Positions 22,326-34,689 of a stretch of DNA of 64,000 nt are shown one piece after another. Source of the stretch: Phialocephala subalpina (lineage: Eukaryota; Ascomycota; Leotiomycetes; Helotiales; Mollisiaceae). The DNA is taken from the NCBI GenBank assembly GCA_900073065.1, contig FJOG01000023.1, positions 124,430 to 188,429 on the forward strand. The letters are read 5' to 3'. How positions within the stretch are numbered: the first letter of the stretch is position 1; every line of letters begins with the position of its first letter. A program made the translations under genes and the position numbers. The notes under the pieces were generated by a model. The model was not told the DNA's origin, did not search any database, and saw only the letters and a program-made list of their open reading frames with translations.

Positions 22326-24152
22326 TCAAAGGATGCTGAGGAGTCGAGGAGCCGAGCTCTTCGGGAGCTCGACTCCCCACGAACTGGTAGAATCAAGGCG
22401 GGGTTTATACATACTTTCAGCCAATTCATCCATTTCCTTCTTCCCTGTCAAACAATCGATGTCCTCCAATTTTATCGCCCAAGGTGTCTTACAAAAAGCC
22501 TTATGCCCGAAATACAACACCAGAAAGATCGGCAACGTAATATACGCCGCCAAAAAATCGGACGCATAAAACTTGTTCGGCCAAAACACCTGAAAGCCAT
22601 TCGTAAGAGTCAACAAACTGATAATCAATAGCGTGAAGTAGGTAGCGTATGGTTGGAAAGGAGTTTTGTATGGTAGGGTATGGAGAAGGTTGTTGTATTT
22701 GAACGCGGCTCGGAAACGGAGGTAGGTGATCATGACGACGATCCAAGCGATGAAGCCGGAGATGGTGGAGATATTCACGAACCAGTTGAACACTGTGGCT
22801 CCGGTGTTGGAGACGTTGAGGTAGGCGAGCAGGGAGAATGCCCAGGTGAAGAGAACTGCGACCCAGGGGACTCCGCGTTTGTTGGTGATGCTGAAGAATT
22901 TTGGTGCTTGGTTGCTGAGGGACATGGAGTAGAGAACTCGAGAGCCGGAGTAGAGGAAGGAGTTTCCTGCACTCCAGGCGGAGGTGAGGATCGCGGCGTT
23001 GATTGCGTGGTTTAGGCCGGAGATTCCAGCTCGTTGGATGCCGAGAACGAACGGACTCGCGCTGGCGTTCGAAGCTCCGAGTAGGCCTGGGTCATCTGAT
23101 GGCACGATGACGCCGATGATGAGAGATGAGAAGCCGTAGAAGATGGCCAGTCTCCAGACGAAACGTTTTGCGGCCTTTGGAATGTTCCGGCGTGGATCAA
23201 CTGTCTCTCCAGCGGCGATTGCAATGAGCTCAGGTGAAGTGATGAAAGCAAATCCAGCTTTAACAAACGCATGCCAGTATGCCAGGAACTTCCCAGTATC
23301 CCCAGGAGCCGTGTAACTTTTGAAAGCGCCTGGATGATCCCAATACCGAAATCCGAGTCGGTCATGATTCGGGCCTCCTCCAAAGAAGAGCACGATCCCA
23401 AGGATGATAAGTCCCATGATCGTGATGAGTTTGATGCTAGCGAACCAAAACTCTGCTTCTCCAAAGAACGAGACGGCGATAATGTTCAGCAGCAGAATGA
23501 TCACTAATACCATCGTGATCCAGACAGCGACATTGACGGGGGCTTTCCAGTAGTCGAGAACAATTGCTGCAGCACTAGCCTCAGCAGCGACCAACATGGC
23601 ATACGCATACCAGTAATTCCACCCAGCAGCGAATGCCTACGGAACGGGAAAGTTAGCAATTGCTCGACGAAAATTGTTCCCGAAGAGCATTGTAGCAGCA
23701 TAAAGTCACGAGAGAGTCTGGGAAAGGAAAGGGGAAACCAACAAGACTCGGTTCAACAAATCGACCAACAAAATACGGCACACTTATACCCTTCATGGGA
23801 AGATAAGTAACCATCTCCGCCAAGTTATTCATCACATTCCAGACCACAAACATCATAGACAGATACCCCATAAACAATGGTGCAGGACCACAATCACTCA
23901 GGATACCGCCTGAGCCTACAAAGAGACCGGTTCCAATTGCACCGCCTAGTCATCATTATTTGTTAGACTGTTTTTGAGGGTCTCGGAAAGGGAGATGGAG
24001 GAGGGTAACGTACCCAAAGCCAAGAACTGAATATGTCTCGACTGGAGGCCACGTTCCAATTGGTTCTGTCCGCGTGCGAGGTTGAACTCTGGATCCGTCT
24101 CTTGCTCCTCGCCTTTGTAGGCTTGCTCATCTTTGAAGATTGCTTCTGCCAT
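22326..24152 (-). CDS. Amino-acid permease (APC superfamily, YAT type), 3 exons
   Basis: Exons 24014-24152, 23743-23945 and 22326-23636 (introns 68 and 106 bp) give 550 residues, the usual length of fungal proton-coupled amino-acid permeases. The first helix has the APC motif LALGGAIGTGLFVGSGG, and the exon 2/3 junction rebuilds EPSL-AFAAGWNYWYAYAM. About twelve hydrophobic segments follow, including PELIAIAAGETVDPRRNIPKA-type sequence (shown here only in part) and the Asn/Ser-rich helix-8 area before NKRGVPWVAV. Both termini are hydrophilic and predicted cytosolic. By resemblance it is closest to dicarboxylic or general amino-acid permeases, but substrate cannot be read from sequence. The start at 24152 was chosen because the in-frame codons upstream lack ATG. 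The gene is intact. Confidence 0.92.
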
Positions 24153-24857
24153 GATGACGGGTTTGGACTCTTCCCAGAATGCTATGTTGAGATGCTGAGA
24201 TGTGAGATTGATGTGTTGATGTCGAGAGGGATGCTCGACATCATAAAGGTCCACCTTACCACAGTTGTCATGGCATTCTAACCCAACTCAGCCTACCCTC
24301 GTCGACTAAGCCTTTAAACTGACATACTGAGACTAAAACTCTTAGCCCAGCTCCCAAGAAGCTAGCATTCGGCTAGAAACGGCATAGAAGCAAAATAAGA
24401 CTTAAACCAAACTCGTTGAAGCAAGTACAAGAGTGAATTGAGAAAAATTGGGGTAAAAATTACGTTTTTCTTCTTGCTTTGCCGATCTTTCGCCGGGAGG
24501 CGCTCCTAGCGTTCCCCGCAACCCCAACTCTCTGAACCCCATCGACGCCTCTGCCGTCTGGAGAGCGTTTAAGCCGAGCCGCATGGGTGATTGATATTCT
24601 TGGAGAGTACCGATATCGGGAACGTTTGAGCAGGAATACGTCTGTCATTGGTTGACATCTAGAATGATGTCGAACTCTAACTCGCCAGATCCGAACAACA
24701 GCAGGCCGTAAAAGTTGAAAAGAAACACGAAGGATTGCGTACAAAAAATTCTTCCATAGAAAGCCGAAGGCGCCACTTGGCTTGGTAGTCCTTATTGCTG
24801 GAGGAAGGCAACCTCAAAACGTAAGCCTCCTAGAAATCTCTTTCCAGACCTCCTCAC
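24153..24857. other. Intergenic region
   Basis: Permease promoter side and 3' flank of the next minus-strand gene. Small frames here show no domain. Confidence 0.4.
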
Positions 24858-25586
24858 TCACATATCCAAGCCCGACCCTACACTTACAATCTCAGAGGTG
24901 ATCTTTGCATAAGCCTCGATCAGTCTCGCAGCCATATCCGTCCATATCTTCTCGATTTCCACATTTCTCAACGTATCCTCATGCTTCCTTGCTTTTTTCG
25001 CTTTGTTCTGATAATCAATATTGTCCAGAATTTCTCGTGAGTACAAGGCCAACTGCGTAGTTTCATCCGTCGACCGCAAAATTCCAATAAGCCGTTCTGC
25101 CGGAGACATGACTGTCTCCGGCCTGATAAAGAACATAAAACTCGGTGTGCTTCTGCGAGATTGTCGTGAGCTGGGCATCAATTCGAGTAAACATTTCTTT
25201 GAATTGCTGAAGCGGGGACTTGTTTTTCTTGCTGGGCGGCGAGCCGCCGTAGGAAGATATGATGCATTCGAGGATGTGTCGAAGGTCAATACACCAGGAT
25301 ACTATGGCGCTTGGTCGCACGTAAGATCTTATGTTGTTGGGTCATCGTTACGAAGAGAGTTGATTAATTGATCGATGTTGGTGCTATTCTGACGTAGTGC
25401 TGCTAGAGCCGAATACTGGTTTGAGGGAACGTTCGAGACGAGGGCTCTATCCTGGGGAGGGAATGTCGGTCCCAGAGGAGTTGGATCGTGACGAGCGGTG
25501 CCTGTGATGAGATCCTATTTTGAGTCAGCATTCTATTCATGTAATGTGACGATCGATACAGTAGTCTTACGAGACGATGGCGACAT
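24858..25586 (-). CDS. Hypothetical protein, 3 exons, one apparent frameshift
   Basis: Proposed exons are 25571-25586, 25352-25501 and 24858-25301 (introns of about 69 and 50 bp). The predicted protein starts MSPSSRTARHDPTPLGPTFP, continues through QNSTNIDQLINSL and CIDLRHILECIISSYGG, and ends in a long charged helical region (ILDNIDYQNKAKKARKHEDT). In exon 3 the frame changes at a T4 run (25137-25140 on the plus strand, AAAA); removing one base makes a continuous protein of 202 residues. Helical content suggests a regulatory or scaffold role, but no family is recognised. The frameshift is either decay or a homopolymer error. Confidence 0.5.
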
Positions 25587-26116
25587 AGTTCTAGCCTATA
25601 GCTATGTCAATTGAAAATTGTAGCAATTCAGAGCGTAAGTGATATGCTGTGAAGAGAAGATCACTTGAGTTAAGAATAAGGCTGAGGGCAAGGCGGTCGA
25701 GAACTTCACGACTACGTGTTCGTGCTTTGTCAAATAATTCCCATCGTTGAGTGTAGCACACGGCATAAGGGGCATAGCCAGTCAAGAGTAAGGTTGATGA
25801 GTCGATGGTTACCCGGAATGCAGGTCGATTGTTTTAGCCAAATTCCCGCCCGCGATTGACGCCTGAGGGCTGATGATATGTGAATCTTCCGATGGACGCT
25901 CATTGGAGAACACGTTGAGGTGAAGGTCAGGTTGCGAATGTCATTGGACGAGCTCACACTCCAAATCCAGATGCTAACTAGGCTAGTGAGCGAGGGCGTT
26001 CTCATCTTCTACAGCCTGACAATAATTTCCGAGGCGAATTGCCTCGAGGCTCAAGAAAGAAAACGCATTTGTGGTATCATAACGTCAAAAATCACTTATC
26101 CTCCTGCTCCTCATCC
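25587..26116. other. Intergenic region
   Basis: No gene is supported. A short minus-strand frame at 25591-25785 continues directly upstream of the previous gene but lacks a clear start or domain. Confidence 0.35.
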
Positions 26117-28705
26117 TCAGCCCCTCACAATCTTAATCTCCCCCCTCCAATGCCCCAAAAGCGCCTTCTCAACCTCATCCCCCCCGAACCTCTCCCCTGC
26201 CTCAAACCTCTTCTTCCTCTCCCTCCTAAAACTCGCCAACTCACTCACAACATCAATCAAATGCCCATCATCAGCAACTTCTGTCATCAATCCATCATCG
26301 AAATTCATCGGAGCATCGATTCGACCTTCGGAAACGAGGAGACCGCCGTCGTCTTCGCCGAAGAAGGAGAAGTCGGTTTCGGTTTTCGATATGAAGTGTT
26401 CAGAGTCGGCGTCTTCGGTGGAGGACTTGGTGAAGGAGTTGCGTTTGGCGCGGGTTGTGTTTGCAGTTTGGAGGTGCGGGAATTTGGAGGGGAGGATGGG
26501 GTCGGGAAGGGAGGTTGTTTCTAGAACTAGGCGGGAGAGTTTGAAGATGCCCTCGGAGTAATTTGCCTGGTATTGGTAACCAGGCCGTTGTCTGGCTTTC
26601 TCTTCCAGCCTTGCTAGCTCTTCCTCTTCTGCGCACTCTTGAATGAAAACAGCGAGAACGTCTGTGACCTGACGTCTCCGTGTTGTCGACGGTATATCTG
26701 TCAAGGTCAAGGTTTTCAAGTTTGGGAGCATAGATGGCTTGAATCTTCCAGGATGCCTCTCTCGAGCCTCGATCCGATGTTTTCGCTGCGTGACTTCCTC
26801 CACTATCTCTCTCGGCGTCGTGGGTTTTGGTCGACTTAAGGCTTCCTGCCAAGGCTTTTCTGGTGCAGCCTGATATTTGTACTTGAATCTCTCTGGTCCT
26901 TCTGGCACCGATGCGACAGGGGACACAATATAGTCGTCTGACAAGTTATTGGTGTGAGCGGAAACGGAGATTCGAGGTGGAGCAGCTTTCCTGGTGATGT
27001 GACTGACCGATCTAGGATTTTCTTTGCGGGTCACGCTGGTTGTTCCTTTGATCTCGATAGGAGCGGTCGGATTGAATTTTCCAACATCGTCAGGCGATTC
27101 GAAAGTTGCGTGGATTTCCTTCGTATTCTCAGTCTCCGCCGCCTCCGCCTCAGCTTCTGCCTCCTCTGAAGCTTCCGCAATACTGTCTGGTTCTGGCGTG
27201 ACGTTGCGACTCGTATCCTCCAGCTCGAAAAAGGTTCCTGGCTTCAACATTGGCGTCGAGTCAAGTTCGTATCGCAAGTCCTCTCCATGAAGCTCGAAAC
27301 ATTGTTCCTCGACGGCCTGATCTTTCCCGGAGAATGGACGGCTCGTGATGACTGAGTAGTGTATACGAAGTGATCTTAGATTTTGGAAGGCGTGAGTGAA
27401 CAAGGATGGACTTAGTGTCTCTATCTCAGGAGGGTTGGAGAATCTGGCCGAGCTTGATCTACCAGACCTTGGCGACAGCATATCGTGGCCTATGTTGAGA
27501 CTGAGAGACCCAGCATCCAGGTACTGAAGATCGGGACGCTCGATGAGCCGGCTGAGAGCGTCTATACTAACGTAATTTGACGCTAGATATAGATGAGAGA
27601 AGGACTTTGGCAACCCTTCCTGAATAGCGTGTTCACCATCCATGCTGCTCATCAGCCGATTGGCAACGAATGTATCTACACCTTGCTCAAGAACTCGAGT
27701 TGGTAACGGGATTCCAGAGTAGCGCCGCGCAAAGGGTGAGGCAGGATTCAACGAATCAACAGTGTCTCTTCTGAGATTTGCAGGTGTTGGAAGCAAAACG
27801 GAGAGTTTATAAACACCTCGCTGCGTGAGAAAGTTTTGGGTCAAATCCAGACTTCGAAGATTCTTGGTAAATGTCAGATGGTCCACGTCGTCATCTCTCA
27901 GTCCACAGTTGCGCATCTTGAGAACTCGAAGATTATGTAATGTCCCAATTTGTCGCAGAACATAGGGGCTTCTCGCTCCCACAGCACCGGACAAATCCAG
28001 GTAAATAAGTTCCGGGAAATGGGAAAGCGCCATTGTTAGGCTGGATGCGGTAGTGTTTGGACATCCTGATGCTACGAGCAGTTTGAGTGGGTATTTCGTA
28101 TGGTATTGACAGCTAGAGTGTATTGTCTGAAGCGACTCATGGTCAAAGAAGGAGAGATCGGACACGATCAGTGCTTGAAGAGCCGGTAGTCGGTCCAAGA
28201 TATCTCGGAGCCAGCCAGGCTGAGGGCCGCCATAGAACTCTGTGTCGGCTGGCGGTATGTGCAGAGTATGGGCTAGTCGCCTCACATCGAGGCGTGCTCG
28301 ACTGAGGAGACGCTTAAATCTCGTCAGGGACACTGATCATCACGTGAGTGTGTATTTCGTAAATTTATATTCGGCGTAAAGAGGACCCGAAGCTGACAGA
28401 AGTTGACATGAGAGCGCCTCTTCAGATATAAACTCATTTTCGAGGTGGTGCAAGAGGTATGAAACAGCGCAAAACTTACAGTAGACGGTGTCGCTGTCAG
28501 ATCCAAAGCGTGATGCAGGAGAACCCCATAACCGTGGTGCGAAGGCCTGATGAAATTGACGGGAGACCAAGCAGGCGGAGTACAGGTCGTGGTCCTGAAC
28601 ATAGGGCGCAATGATGCTCCAGAGCTGTCTATAAGCTGCAGCTTGATATGAAGGAGGCGCAAAAGCCATGATTGAAGGGAGTGTTCGCGGTCGCTGAGCC
28701 GTCAT
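26117..28705 (-). CDS. F-box/leucine-rich-repeat-like protein, 2 exons
   Basis: Exons 28480-28705 and 26117-28332 (147-bp intron) give 813 residues. The first 60 residues resemble an F-box helix set (YRQLWSIIAPYV..HDLYSACLVSRQFHQAFAPRLWG). Leucine-rich repeats follow across roughly residues 110-330, for example LPALQALIVSDLSFF, FPELIYLDLSGAVG, LHNLRVLKMRNCGLRDDDV and LRSLDLTQNFL. The second half is rich in Glu, Ala, Ser and Pro and includes an EEAEAEAEAAE stretch; another leucine-rich segment (LPNLKTLTLTDIP) recurs near residue 640. F-box/LRR proteins act as substrate receptors of SCF ubiquitin ligases; the target here is unknown. The start at 28705 was chosen over the downstream ATG at 28669 on frame and length alone. 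No breaks are seen. Confidence 0.82.
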
Positions 28706-29720
28706 CCGAAGTCGTCCCAACGTATGAAGTCCATAAAGATCACACTGGCTACCGAGACATTGGCGTTAGACTGCTCATGTTGGAAAAGAAGCAAATATTC
28801 GTCTTGATATATATCTTCTCGTGAACATGACGTGTTGTGAAGACGGAAGTGCTTGAAGTCAAAAAATAGAAGCGAAGCAACCAAGTTGCCCCGATCGATT
28901 GGTCGACCACGGTCAGAGGACGTTGAGCCTGGAAATTCGGCACCAAGCGCAGGGCGAACCGCACCGCCAAGACCAGCTGCGCCTCAGCCACAAGGCAACA
29001 GGATAATCACTTCCTCCGAATCATTTTCGAAGAGCTCATTAATTGCCTCAAAATGCAGGGCAGAGCAATCCTTGTGACCTCTGTGATTGCGCCGTGCCAA
29101 GTGGGGAAATGTTCTGGAAGGAAGACGTGCATGATTGCTTCCCCATGATTCGCTTGATAGAGCTTGAGATAGGGGAAGCTTCCCTCAACTCCCCGCAAAT
29201 CATCTCTGATTTAAGACAAGCCAATGCGTAGCGTTAATCTGTCATAGGGCTGTGCCCCCTTGAGAAAATGAGAGTTGGTATGATGGAAGATCGCAAAAAG
29301 GCATATGCCAATCATAATGGGACTTGGTAAGAGAGAGAGACTTCAGGCTCCCAAGTGTCAAGAACTGGCTGGGTATTTTGCGAACAAGGCTGTCTTGTCT
29401 TGGAAGTATGCACGTAAGTGTAAATGAAATGATTATTCCGAGACTTTAAGATCGAAAGACATGTGGCAGAAATGAAGGAATCGAAAAAGGAAGGGACATT
29501 GGAAAGTGAAGTGTTGTCCAAAACGTGAAGGAAGTGAAGGAACGCTCAAACAGAGCTCACTCATCAAAGCACCAATCAAAAAGTGGTATCACATTTTCTC
29601 ATTCTGATTCTAAATGCTAGCAAATAAAATCCAAGAAACGCACTCACGTATCCAATCTAGGGGTGCTCTCTAACAATATTCTATTCCTCCAATTCTCAAT
29701 CTAAAATATTCGTATCATTC
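28706..29720. other. Intergenic region
   Basis: About 1 kb between two genes on the same strand. Several short frames (28853-29231 plus, 29312-29521 minus) have no domain or splice support. Confidence 0.4.
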
Positions 29721-31946
29721 TCAATGCGACACTCTCCGTCCAAAGTATCCATATCTCGCCAACTCTGCGAACTCACTCAGCTCCGCAACGTAGTAATCGC
29801 CATCCGTCTCATCTTCATATGCCTCATATGTGTCTTGTTGCATGGAAGATTCGGACGAGGTGCTGCTTGCATAGGAGACCGGCTCCTCGTGCAGCTCATC
29901 TGAGGTGAAGCTTGGTTGTTGTGGTTGCGTTGAGGTGTGTTGCTGTTCATCTTCTTGATTCTCTGCCTGGCAAGGATAGTACTCGTATGACTCCTCTGGC
30001 TGATACGGCTGGTATTGATCAGAGGCAGGCAATTGTGTTCTGGAGGTCTGGGAAGGTAGAGTAGGAGACTCAGGGTAGAACTCTTCATACGCCGGAAATG
30101 GCTCGGTTGAGATCACGGATGATCGGAAGGAGATAGCTTCATCACTAGACTCTGAGGTATGAACTTCCTCATAGGAGGAGTCTTTGTAGATTTGAGGTGA
30201 AGCTGTGGGGGTGGGTTTGGTTTCAGCGTCTTGTCTGGCAGTGAGGACTTCCGCTTGGAAGTTGATCTCGAAGAATTGGGATGAGCTTGACGACGCAGTT
30301 TCAAGATCGTGGTTGGGAGCAGGGACTTCCTGCCGAGCCTCCATCTCTCGTTGCTTGATACGCTTGACAAGCTTGAATGATCGGAGGGCTGAAGTTGGTC
30401 TCGCCTTCTTCTCTGCCACTTGCCCGTGAGAAGCAGCCGACGGTTCGCTTACATTCTCCCCGGAGGTCCCGGCCGGCGTGACTTCTCCAGGTCGGTCGAG
30501 AGTAGTGCCGACGAAAGATGAAGGGAGAGGAAGGAGGAGATCGATGTTAGAGGAGCTACTCACCGGGTTGGCTGGGAGGCCCATGCTGACCAGCATATCC
30601 TTGAACGATTGAAATGATGCAACGGAGGCGGCGCGGATGGCCTGGGCCTTGCGTTGCTCTGGAGTCGTTGTGACGGGAAGAGGCTGAGAAGATGGTGCAG
30701 CAGCCTCCTTGCTATTGCTGGATAGCTTAGTCTGCTCTCGTTCTTCCAACATTAGTCGCAAGGTTAGTGACTTTGCCTGCTCCTGCTCAAGTTCCAGTTG
30801 GAGGTTTTCAATCTGTCGAGTCTTGATGTCTAGGAACACCTTCTGGGTATTGACGGAAAGCGTCTCCTTTTGCGCCAGGGATTGAAAATGAATCTTGTCA
30901 GCAAGGAGAACTCGCACTTCGTTCTCCATGGTCGCAACATACGCCTGGACATCGGCAGGAGATCCAGCAGCCAAGTAATCAGCCACATTCTCTTTCTGAG
31001 CAGTTGCCAGTGCGGTCTGGAAGTGCTCAGCTCGAGTACGTTGCTCTTCAAGGTCATATTGGAGTTGCGTAATCTCGTGGCGGCTCTGTTCCACTTCAGT
31101 AGCTTGGGCATCGAGTTGTTGACGCAGAGTCATCAATAGATGATTCTCTTGCTCGTGGGCGCGTTTCCATCGCTGACTTGAGGTCAGATTCTGGAGAGCG
31201 GAACGGAACGGAGGTGAGCTAGCAGCAGGAGATCTATCATCTGCGCGAGGTTGCACAGGATGACATCGGAGAGGATCTGGTATGTCCGCGTCGTGACTTG
31301 AGAGTGGATCTCCTTCAAGCATCAAGGTATCATGCCGAACCAGCGGCTGTTCCATACCTTGGGCACCTGCCATCGAGGAGACAAGTTTTGGGTGGTCCGG
31401 TTCAGAGATCGTCGGTCGACGCTGACTTCTGGCTCGGAAGCGGGCTACAACAGACTTACGTCTTGATCGAAGGCAAGACGCAACAGACCGAGCAGTAGAT
31501 ACTGAAGCTCGGCGCATGCTGCGTCCGCGAGATGCTACTTTAGTAGTTGTGAAATGGCCAACTGCCTGAGTTGTAGCACCCGCGCTGTAGATTGCGCCAT
31601 CGATAACGGTTGCGTATCGATGGGCTCTAGACTTGCGAGCGCGTCCTCGGCCTGTTTTCCGCAAGTCGAAGTCAACATCTGCCGAGTCCGTTCCTTGACG
31701 TTCAAGATGAGGGTATTGATGGTTCATCTTGATTGGGGACGGATTTGAAGAGGTTGTGTTGGGTTTCATGCTTGCGGATGGAGGTTGAGAAGGGAGAAGG
31801 GAGGAGGGTTGTAGCAATGGAGGGGCCGACTCGACTGTCAAATTCGCTTGAGACGAATCATTGTTGTGAGACAAGACAGAAGTATAGATGCAGATGTTAG
31901 ACTTATCCATTCGTCTGAGACTTCTCATTGGAGCGAAAGCTGCCAT
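29721..31946 (-). CDS. Large coiled-coil hypothetical protein
   Basis: A single exon of 741 codons. The start at 31946 lies in a good context (CACAATGG). The first 110 residues are Ser/Pro-rich; residues about 95-180 are strongly basic (GRGRARKSRAHRY, RRKSVVARFRARSQRR). A coiled coil of roughly 150 residues follows, from KRAHEQENHLLMTLRQQLDA to LELEQEQAKSLTLRLMLEER. Then come a short hydrophobic segment (NIDLLLPLPSSFVG) and a long acidic, Ser/Gln/Tyr-rich tail with repeated YEEFYP, YEYYP and YEAYEDE-like motifs, ending in LARYGYFGRR. No catalytic domain is visible. It could be a scaffold or cytoskeletal or septal protein, but that is a guess from architecture. The gene is uninterrupted. Confidence 0.8.
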   Translation of the reverse strand: MAAFAPMRSLRRMDKSNICIYTSVLSHNNDSSQANLTVESAPPLLQPSSLLPSQPPSASMKPNTTSSNPSPIKMNHQYPHLERQGTDSADVDFDLRKTGRGRARKSRAHRYATVIDGAIYSAGATTQAVGHFTTTKVASRGRSMRRASVSTARSVASCLRSRRKSVVARFRARSQRRPTISEPDHPKLVSSMAGAQGMEQPLVRHDTLMLEGDPLSSHDADIPDPLRCHPVQPRADDRSPAASSPPFRSALQNLTSSQRWKRAHEQENHLLMTLRQQLDAQATEVEQSRHEITQLQYDLEEQRTRAEHFQTALATAQKENVADYLAAGSPADVQAYVATMENEVRVLLADKIHFQSLAQKETLSVNTQKVFLDIKTRQIENLQLELEQEQAKSLTLRLMLEEREQTKLSSNSKEAAAPSSQPLPVTTTPEQRKAQAIRAASVASFQSFKDMLVSMGLPANPVSSSSNIDLLLPLPSSFVGTTLDRPGEVTPAGTSGENVSEPSAASHGQVAEKKARPTSALRSFKLVKRIKQREMEARQEVPAPNHDLETASSSSSQFFEINFQAEVLTARQDAETKPTPTASPQIYKDSSYEEVHTSESSDEAISFRSSVISTEPFPAYEEFYPESPTLPSQTSRTQLPASDQYQPYQPEESYEYYPCQAENQEDEQQHTSTQPQQPSFTSDELHEEPVSYASSTSSESSMQQDTYEAYEDETDGDYYVAELSEFAELARYGYFGRRVSH

Positions 31947-32378
31947 TGTGAAGGATATTTGAAAGGTCTGTAAGACGAAAAGTTTGGCTAAGCTGAGTAA
32001 GAACGGACGAAGTGTAAGTTGAGAAGTTGCGATCTGTAGGATATTCGTAGGTGAAGTAGAGGAGAGAGTGCGAGATATGGAGGAGTAAATCAGAGAAGAA
32101 CTGCGAGGACCGACAATATCAAATAATCAATGACCTTGTTCTCGAAATTAGTTCCTTGTTTTCTTCTGTTCAGTAAAGCTAGACCTAGATCTTTGTTGCA
32201 AGAAAGGCCACAATCCCATTGTCAGTTGTCAATAGAGTACTCCGTATTCTTTGTGCACATAACAAAGACCACAGATGCACAAGCCATCCTATAGTGATTA
32301 GGGAAGCGTTAGCTAGCTAGAAGATTAGTAGTGATATAGCAAAATGTGTAGCAATGTTATTGGATTTTCTTCGAGCAG
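31947..32378. other. Intergenic region
   Basis: Promoter and 5' leader of the coiled-coil gene on the minus strand, preceded by the 3' flank of the HEI10-type gene. No gene is seen. Confidence 0.45.
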
Positions 32379-33833
32379 TCAGAAGTAACGGTCGCCATTC
32401 GAGAACATATTTGGGGTTGCCGATGGACCGAAAGCTGGAGAACGAGATGGTGGGCGTTGTGCGACTGTGATTTATGTCAGCAGGTAGCATAGGTCATGAA
32501 ATAGTGCCGAATTGTACCTCGAGAGCTCATCCAAGGCCTGGGTTCGCCTGGAGCTGCACCTGCAGGATTGCTGACTTTGAGACCAGCACTCATGCCGTAC
32601 CCAGCGAATCCACGAGGACTTGCTCTGTTGACGTTCAGTCCTGAAAGCGGAGGTCGTTGTTGTGGTCCTGGTAGTCCAGGGACAGAGTTGGGTCGCAGAT
32701 TGGAAGGACCTTGTCGAGGTGTAGGTACATTTCCGGGGGCAAGTGGCTGGCGGTGAGTCGATGGCGTTTGCATGGGCGGATTCTCTGTGCCAAGTCAGAC
32801 TCCGACGCATACATCAGAATAGTTTATCTCATACGTTGGCTGCTTCCTTGGCTGCTGAAGCCCGCCCATGCATTCTCTCCAGGTCTAGGCTGAGTGATTG
32901 GAGGTCCCATGGTTGTGCCTCCTCCACCGATCATTCCCGGACGCTGCATCGCACCTGACGGCTGGTTGGAAAAGAGAGGTGCAGGTTGACGTTGAGGTTG
33001 GGGCTGATTCTGTGGCTGGTTTCCTACTCTGTCAACAAAGCGATTGCCAATGGCAGATGCCTGAACCGTATGATCTACAGCGTCCAAGGCAGCCTCTTGA
33101 ACCTGGCTCAGCATAGCTTTACGCTTCAATTTGTCGTATAATTCTTGTGTCTGCATCTGCTTGCGGCTCTTCTCCCGGAAGGCTTGATTCAACTCTTCGT
33201 TTCGTCGCCGAAGCGTATCCTGATCGACCTGTATGTCTGACCAAATTAGCAGGGTTTGTTCGAATCGTCAATATATCCTGTCTCACTCGCGAGCTTATTC
33301 TTTAAGTTTGAAATCTCGCTGTTGGCATCGTGAATGAGCTTGTCCATCTGAGTACTCAATGTCGAGAATTTGTCCCCCAAGTTCTTGGCCAAGTATTCCT
33401 GGTACACACTGCGAAACCGTCAGCGGAGTCGAGGAGGCCTTGGTCATCAAACAAACATCTCTGTAGTTGTTTGATATGCCCAGAAGCCCAAGGCCCTTCC
33501 ACTGCACTCCATGATGATGTGTGGACTCAGTCCGCTGAGAACGCTCGTTTTGTAGTCTTCAGTGGGGTTGAGGTTCGTAATAACGACATCGTCAGGATTC
33601 GGCAAGGGAGCTTCGCACGCAGGACAAGAACGATGCTGCCCATGCTGCTGGCCAGAGAGTTGGCATTGGTTGGAGCAATCGATGCAGAATACATGGCTGT
33701 CGAGGGCTGTTAGCCTAGGCATACGAGTAGAAGACTCGTGAAGCCTCGATGCTCACCTGCATGTTGTGACGACGGCGTGCTCTTTGAGCTCTTTGCGGCA
33801 CTTCAGTACGTTGCATCGCAGAGTAAAATCCAT
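32379..33833 (-). CDS. HEI10: HEI10/CCNB1IP1-type RING protein, 6 exons
   Basis: Exons 33757-33833, 33457-33696, 33287-33408, 32835-33236, 32518-32784 and 32379-32464 (introns of 48-60 bp) give 397 residues. HEI10 is a RING ubiquitin/SUMO-ligase family protein that accumulates on paired meiotic chromosomes and marks crossover sites. The RING occupies the first 55 residues with the family's C-x4-C opening (C7, C12), then C25-SH-x2-C30-x2-C33 and CPAC at 50-53. A coiled coil follows (YQEYLAKNLGDKFS, DQDTLRRRNEELNQAFREK), and then a Pro/Gln/Gly/Asn-rich disordered tail. The tail ends NGDRYF in the sixth exon, which must be spliced in to avoid an early stop in exon 5. All exon phases join without error, so the gene is intact; expression is expected mainly in sexual development. 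Confidence 0.93.
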
Positions 33834-34689
33834 CTCTTTGTCTTCGCAAAAAGCTTCCGACAGGTGAACGAGTACCAGAGCCAGGCACAAACGATGTTCG
33901 GAGGTCAATTGTGTTGAAGGAGAGAAGCACAGATGCTGAAGCTTCCCAAGCTCCATGTCCCCGTTTGGATTCACGCTAGTCCATCTCGAGCGACCTCGAG
34001 CTTTCTCCAAACTTCACAGCGACACCTCAACCTGCAATGCTTCAAAACACCTTCCAACTTCGTCTTGGCGTACCCTTATTGACGGTTCCATGGAAGTGGA
34101 CAACCTTATTCGAACGACACGTCGATGTTCCTCGACGGCAATACGGCACGCGGGTGCATTCTCGCGTTCAGGTAGGGGGAGCTTCTATCATCAATTGGTT
34201 GCGCGTCCGGACAGAACGACGATATGGGCAAGCTCGAAGTCGACCAGTCCCATTGCCACAGTGTTATATCATGATCCCGCTTAGAAGCATCTCTGCGAGT
34301 TGTGCATCGTTGTATGTCCGTTTCGTGCAGTCGTCCCAACTTCTCGGGTACCTGACCTGCCAAGCGTCTGGTTCGATTACCGACATACGCCATGAGATTT
34401 CCAATTTCTTGGGATTTCGGAGCGAGGAAGAATTAACCTTATTTTCCTTGAGAAATCTCACATGCGGAAGTTTATGCGTATCACTTCCTACCCCTGTTGA
34501 CATTAGTCCTATGTTGCAAAACAGCAAAGAAGAAAAAATCATGCTAGATGGAGTCTCCCAACTAAGTTTTACTCGTCCAATCGTTTGTCATCAAGGATAG
34601 GACGCACGTGTATGGTTTATGTTGTTTCTTCTGTTCAATAATCCATGGGATAGATTCTTGTGTGATCTACGATGAAATCTAGGTCTTGC
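33834..34689. other. Intergenic region
   Basis: Contains the HEI10-type promoter. A plus-strand open frame at 34037-34600 has no recognisable domain and is not accepted as a gene. Confidence 0.4.

Noticed and set aside
22680..23015. Plus-strand 111-codon frame inside the permease region
   Set aside because: Antisense shadow of the amino-acid permease exon 3.
34037..34600. 187-codon plus-strand frame upstream of the HEI10-type gene
   Set aside because: No recognisable domain and it lies in the expected promoter of that gene.
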